From NCBI RefSeq assembly GCF_036370855.1, contig NC_088111.1:21487501-21551500 (forward strand): 64,000 nucleotides of DNA, in the 5' to 3' direction. Both the position numbers and the translations under genes were made by a program. The notes under the pieces are model-generated. The model was not told the origin of the DNA and made no database searches. It was given only the letters and a program-made list of their open reading frames with translations. The stretch is from Dromaius novaehollandiae (lineage: Eukaryota > Chordata > Aves > Casuariiformes > Dromaiidae). Every line of letters starts with the position of its first letter. Position 1 is the first letter of the stretch. This document shows positions 59,400 to 64,000 of the stretch, one piece after another.

Positions 59400-60530
59400 A
59401 CAGCACAGCACAGTCTCAAAGCAGCAACTCGGCTGTGCCCAGGACATGGGGTGTGGGCCAGGCTGTACCATGCTGGGGGTCACAGAGGCACAGACAGAAG
59501 CAATGAGGGTGGAGCTGAGGTGAGGAAAGGCAAAGCAGAGTGGGCCTGGTTTTGTGGGATGCAGTGTGTGTGGGGATTATTGTCTATCTTAGACAAAAGG
59601 GATGGGGAGACCCAGCACTCCAGGAAATGAGACCACCCTGCACTCCACACAACCCCGTGGGGCTGCGCTGACCTCTTACAGCACACCCTGCCCCTCCCAG
59701 TCCAGCCCTTGTGTTTCCCTGTGGAATGCAGTGAGAACAGCTCCACTCCATTCCCAGGTGTGGGGGTCAGGTGCCTCTATCCAACCTGCAGCCCACACAG
59801 AGCGGGGATGGGCAGGGTACAAGAGAACCCCCTGAGGCAGCTACACTCGGTCTTTGAATATTGGAGGCTGTCTCCCAAAGCTGTCTCTCAGCCCTATGCA
59901 AAGGGGATAGGGAGTGCACCTCGCAGGGGTGCAGGCCATGGGGTGAGTCCTTCAAGGGAATACTGCAGGCTGATAGCCCGTCCCTGGGACCAACCTCAGC
60001 TGGGCCTGGCCAAGGCAAAGACCTGGCTGTGGGTGGAGCAGGGTGGTCCATATCTCTGCTTTGATCCCAGATATCCTCAGACATCTTCATGACTCTCCCC
60101 ACAGCCCCCAGTGTGCTCCCCTTTCTGGAGCAGCCACTGGGCAGTGAACATCTTTTTCCTATTGCTGGGAGGCACTGCCAGGGTGCCTTTCAAAGGGCTA
60201 TGCAGGGCTAAAAGCAGGGACATCCTCAGAGCCTTCTAGGGAGAAAAGTGAAAGGGGCCATGGCCTTTTGGGGGCACTGCACTCCTACTCTGCTAATGAA
60301 CCTGCCACAGCCCCTCCATGAACCAGCCATGTGTCCCCCCTTCTCCCACTGAAGAAACCATGACAGCAGAGGCAGGGCCGCCCAGTGGGGCGGGGGAGGC
60401 ACAATCATTAGTGCTGCCGTGGCAACCCCAGTGTGGGCAGGAGCAAGACCCAGCACAGCTCATCTCTGCTATCCTTTGCCTCCTGTCAGGGCTGCATTGC
60501 CCCTGGCATTAGCCTATGGCCCCTGGCCCA
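59400..60530. other. Spacer, no gene seen
   Basis: No supported exon. The right end (about 60230-60530) resembles 62920-63155, the upstream region of the VH-delta gene at 63.2 kb. Confidence 0.4.
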
Positions 60531-60537
60531 GCAAGGA

Positions 60538-61100
60538 ATGATGCTGCCCAGAATGGTGCCTTGGTTCCTGGCTTTGTCCTTTGCAGAGGTGCTGGAAGGT
60601 GAGAGCGGGCTGGGGAGGGCAGTGAGCCCAGGACTGAGCAGGCTGGTGCTGCCTGCAGGGGCCCATGTCCCATCCTGGGACCCAGCTCTTTCTTCTCCCA
60701 CGCAGAGCACAGTCTGACGTGCACATCTCCTTCTCTGCTGGCTCTGCTAGTGAACCACCTGCCAACTTGTGCATGCACTGTTCTTCTCCATGCAGTCTTT
60801 GTCTGCAGGGCTGTGGGCTGAGGTGTAGCTGGTGGAGGCTGGCAGAGGGCTGTGAGTGCCTGATAACTATATGCACCTCACCAGTCATGGATTCAGTTTC
60901 GACTTTCATGAAGTCCTCTTTGGTATTGTCAGATGCCTAGTGCTGGATATGAGTGGATCATCCACCATTTGTTATGGCACTGCAGTGCAGGGTCAAGCCA
61001 CGACCTCCTGAGACATTCCTGGGCTGAGGTGTCTCTCCTGATCACCATTCCTACCCACCACTGTCTCCAGGGACATACTCCTGCCATATTGAGAATGTGC
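60538..61100 (+). pseudogene. VH-delta pseudogene with intact leader
   Basis: Leader 60538-60598 (MMLPRMVPWFLALSFAEVLE, phase 1, donor GTGAGA) is a clear paralogue of those at 57197 and 63160. V exon from 60809 after TTTGTCTGCAG: AEV, then TAG where CAG (Gln) is expected, LVEAGRGL, another stop, SHGFSFDFHEVLF, and later VQGQATTS with further stops. Framework 3 is degraded and the second Cys region is only tentatively located near 61090. No convincing RSS. Confidence 0.8.
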
Positions 61101-61869
61101 ATGTACCTGCCTCTGTGCATTTACTAAAGGAAACACACCCTGAATTCCACAGACAAAACCATTCGTAACAGCACTGCTCAGTCTGCTGAGGGTTTCCTTT
61201 CTAATCACTCAGACGACCTGTTTGACTTGCAGATTCGTCTTTCAGATTCTAGCAGGACAGCTTGCAGTCAAAAGAGGAAAACAGGATTCCCTCATCAGTT
61301 ATTTCTGGAGCTCATTGGGAGAGAAGAGCAGTCAGAGTTAGGGCATTTGTCATGAAGAATGATCCAGGAAGGACAAAATTAGGCCTTCTAGTCTGAATGA
61401 GATTATTTGATGTTTACAGTCAGGACCTTCCCTGAAGGACTGAAAAGGCATCTTGCAACAGTCCTAGCTTTCAAGATTTCCCTTTCCTTTAGTTCTGAGG
61501 CCTCTGGCTGACACGTGAGTGAATGCTTTTATCCATGGTGTCTTTCTGGTTTGTTTGGTTTTGTCTGAGTGCTTGTTTCCCAGATCTGAGAATATAATGG
61601 GAGGAAGAGCTTTTGAGCAGGTGTGCTTGCAGCTTCAGGATCTTGGAGATCTGAAGCAGGAGCACAGGGAAGTGGTAGAGGAGATAATGTTATTGCCTGA
61701 GCTCTCAACATCTGTTCATTGTTGTTCCCATGTCTGCAGATGCCCTTTCTCAGGCACAGGCAAAGGCCGATTGGCTCCCTGCAGGAAAGGTTTCAGTCTC
61801 TCACCCTTACCTGTCACATCTCTTCCACACGCTGTAGAAGACAATCAACAATAGTGACTAAGACTAATG

Positions 61870-61870
<1 letters not shown>

Positions 61871-61905
<35 letters not shown>

Positions 61906-62285
61906 CCAATCAGTATCTTAAGATAGAACAAAGAAAGAAACCTTGAACTTTGTATATACGCTCCAACTCCTGCCTGGTTTGCCAGGGATTCGAACTCAAT
62001 AGAACTGTCTAGAAGTTGCAGAGTTTTCTCATGGAAAATTCCATTCTCTTTATTCTTTACCTTGTATATATAGCCAATCGAGGGAGTGTTAGATAGTAAC
62101 TACACCAATACCAACCAAAGTAATATATATAAGTCATTTACTTATGCTAATCAGGGAAGCCTCTGTCTGATCTATGCACTGGACATGCTTCCCCTGCAGC
62201 TATCAGTGTGTGTATGTGAGAATAACGGCTCTCTCTGAACCAAATTACTGCAAGTAGAGTTTTCCTATGACAATACCCATCACCC
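61871..62285 (-). mobile_element. LTR-like or retroposed element ending in A29 (minus strand)
   Basis: On the minus strand: inverted CCAAT (plus 62074-62078), TATATATA (62065-62072), AATAAA shortly after (62049-62054), then ~150 bp ending in a run of 29 A (T on the plus strand, 61871-61899). The promoter plus poly(A) arrangement resembles an LTR or a polyadenylated insertion. Borders are uncertain and no clear target duplication was found. Confidence 0.4.
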
Positions 62286-62299
62286 ATCTTGACTGGTCT

Positions 62300-63155
62300 T
62301 CCCCACAAAAAAAATCTATCCTAGCCCCTGGTGTACACACATGTGTGCATATGCGCCTGGAGGCAGAAGAAACAATATAGAGAAGATGCATAAGGAGAGC
62401 ATACTGTTTGCTTGGGAGAAGTCACCATGTTTCCTGGGCAAATGTGGAGAGCAGGAGGAAGGTTGGAGGGTACAGGACAGAAGAGTCATGGGATGCTATA
62501 GGGAAGAGTGTGTGAAATGGATACATGTGTTTTTTGGGGGAGGGGGTGTCCCCCATGATTTCTGTTGACCCTGTCGGCAGATGACAGGGAGTTAAGCCAG
62601 GGCAGGCAGGGGGTGCAGGGCATGGGGAGGGTGCTGTGAGGGGACACTTCAGGCTGACAGCCCATCCCTGGGGCCAGTCTGAGCTGGGTCTGGCCAAGGC
62701 CCCTCTTGGCTGTGGATAGAACAGGGCACTCCAAGTCTCTGCTTTGCTCCTGGCCATCCCCGTGTCTCCATGGCTCCCCACTGCCCACAGCCCCTCACCC
62801 TGCTCTCCTTCCCAGAGTAGACACTGAGCAAGCTGGCACCTTTTCCCCATTGTCTTGGAAGCTTTGCCCAGGATTCATCTTTTAAAGGTCTATTCAGGGC
62901 TAAAGAGCTGGGAAACCCTCACAGCTGTCCTGTGAGAAAAGGGAAAGGAGCCGTGGCCTTCCGGGGGTGCCACAGTCCTCTGCTGATTAACCTGCCCTGG
63001 GTCCATGAGGGAAGCTCTGCCTTCCCTTTTCCTCCCACAAAGGGACCATGACGGTGGGGGGCTGAGTCGTGGAGAGGGTCTGAGCACAGCTCAGCTCTGT
63101 TCTTCTCCACCTCCCACCAGGACTGCTTTGTCCTCAACTGGCCCCTGGCCTGGCA
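62300..63155. other. Spacer upstream of VH-delta gene, no gene seen
   Basis: No supported exon. From about 62920 it resembles the region upstream of the leader at 60538 (CATGGCCTT/CGTGGCCTT blocks), so it likely carries the V promoter. No octamer was recognised. Confidence 0.4.
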
Positions 63156-63159
63156 GGAA

Positions 63160-63911
63160 ATGATGCCTCTCAGGATGGTGCTTTGGTTCCTGTCCTTGTC
63201 CTTCGCAGCGGTGCCAACAGGTGAGAGCCAGCTGGGGAGGGCAGCAAGGCTGGGGCTGAGAGGGCTGGAGATGTCAGTGGGCAGCTGTTCCCTGTCCTGT
63301 GGCCGAGCTTCTCCTGGTCCTATGCTGGGCATGCTCTCCCAAGCACAGTGCCTTTCTTAGTGGGGACAAGGTGCTGCAGCAGGAAGAGGGAGCTTCTCCA
63401 AGAAGGGGAATAGTTTGGAAGAGGATTAAAAACATCCCCGAGGAGGGCAGCCTTGAGATTTTTGGGGGCCAGTGGTTTGCCAGGATAGGGGGCAGACTGT
63501 GGCTCTCCGTGTCCCTGGGAAGGGAACTCTGGCTCACAAACCTTCTTCTGTCACATGCATGCACTGCCCTGCTCTCTCCACTCTCTGTCCTCAGGGATGC
63601 AGGTCCAGGTGCGGCTGGTGGAGGCTGGTGGAGGGCTGCGAGAGTTTGGAGACTCCGTGCAACTCTCCTGCCATGGATCCAGCTTCACTTTCAAGGACTT
63701 TGACATATGCTGGTACCATCCGGTGCCAGGTTCCAGCCTTGAGTGGGTCTCCCACATCAGCAGCTCCTTGGGTAGTATAGAGAAATACAGTGCTGCAGTG
63801 GAGGGTCGAGCCACTGTCTCCTGGGACAATTCCCAGGCCAAGGTGTCTCGGACCTTGTTCAACCTGCAGTTCTGGGAATTTGCCCAATATTTCTGTGTCA
63901 GGGAGCCTTCC
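63160..63911 (+). CDS. VH-delta V gene, open frame
   Basis: Leader 63160-63220 (MMPLRMVLWFLSLSFAAVPT, phase 1, donor GTGAGA; two adjacent ATGs). V exon starts at 63595 after CTCTCTGTCCTCAG, giving GMQVQVRLVEAGGGLREFG. First Cys in VQLSCHGSSFTFKDF, ICWYHPVPGSSLEWVSHISS, AVEGRATVSWDNSQAK, then FWEFAQYFCVRE with second Cys near 63893. No stop before the RSS. Odd points: an extra Cys just before the framework-2 Trp, Trp and Phe where the acidic/Asp-Thr residues of VH framework 3 normally sit, and a 22-bp RSS spacer. It is the best-preserved member of the local VH-delta set. Confidence 0.85.
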
Positions 63912-63949
63912 CACAGCCTGCAGTAGCTGGCAGAAGCATGACAAAAACT
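63912..63949 (+). other. Recombination signal sequence, 22-bp spacer
   Basis: CACAGCC (63912-63918), 22-bp spacer, nonamer ACAAAAACT (63941-63949). The nonamer is near consensus; heptamer positions 6-7 differ and the spacer is one base short. Confidence 0.7.
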
Positions 63950-64000
63950 TCCTTTTCCTCCACAGGAGATGAGCTTTTCAGATCCTAGCTCTCCTGTGTG

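Overview
This window looks like bird nuclear DNA. The evidence is several CR1 LINE fragments carrying the avian CR1 3' end, a feather-type beta-keratin (corneous beta protein) gene, T-cell-receptor V segments with 23-bp-spacer recombination signals, and immunoglobulin-heavy-like V segments of the VH-delta type known from avian TRA/TRD loci. I cannot name the species or order. No bacterial or phage features are present. Most long open frames here are shadows produced by high GC content.

Layout. 0.2-11.2 kb: an apparently intact 22-exon maestro-HEAT-like (MROH family) gene; all exon phases join into a 964-residue protein. 12-16.3 kb: two decayed TCR V segments. 16.3-21.5 kb: no gene seen. 21.6-22.6 kb: a keratin promoter remnant on the minus strand. 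22.6-24.5 kb: a broken MROH copy. 24.5-26.2 kb: MROH 3' flank, repeats and a tract shared with 42.4-43.0 kb. 26.2-27.9 kb: a CpG island holding the leader exon of a TRAV-like pseudogene. 28.4-30.9 kb: a minisatellite and another V segment. 32.5-32.9 kb: an old CR1 piece. 34.3-35.6 kb: the beta-keratin gene on the minus strand, with TATA box and 5' exon. 37.3-42.4 kb: a third, broken MROH copy. 44.4-49.7 kb: retroelements (CR1, a probable solo LTR nested in CR1, a CR1 ORF1-like frame). 50.4-53.9 kb: an orphan V exon, a complete V gene with a good RSS, and a V pseudogene with a good RSS. 54.1-55.9 kb: an internally deleted CR1. 56.3-64 kb: a VH-delta cluster with two intact genes, three pseudogenes and one interspersed TRAV-like pseudogene.

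How it fits together. The window is part of, or the edge of, a TCR alpha/delta V array that has been mixed with MROH and keratin genes by segmental duplication. MROH bodies, their 3' flanks, V segments and the keratin promoter recur in the same relative order. All MROH and V units point right and the keratin units point left. V segments here act only after RAG-mediated joining to downstream D/J segments, which lie outside the window. Four V units retain an open V exon with the canonical cysteines: 50.4, 51.2-52.3, 57.2-57.9 and 63.2-63.9 kb. The last three also have a leader and a recognisable RSS.

Limits. Exon borders come from reading GT/AG sites and phases by eye. Family assignments are by recognised motifs, with no database search. 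Repeat and pseudogene borders are approximate.
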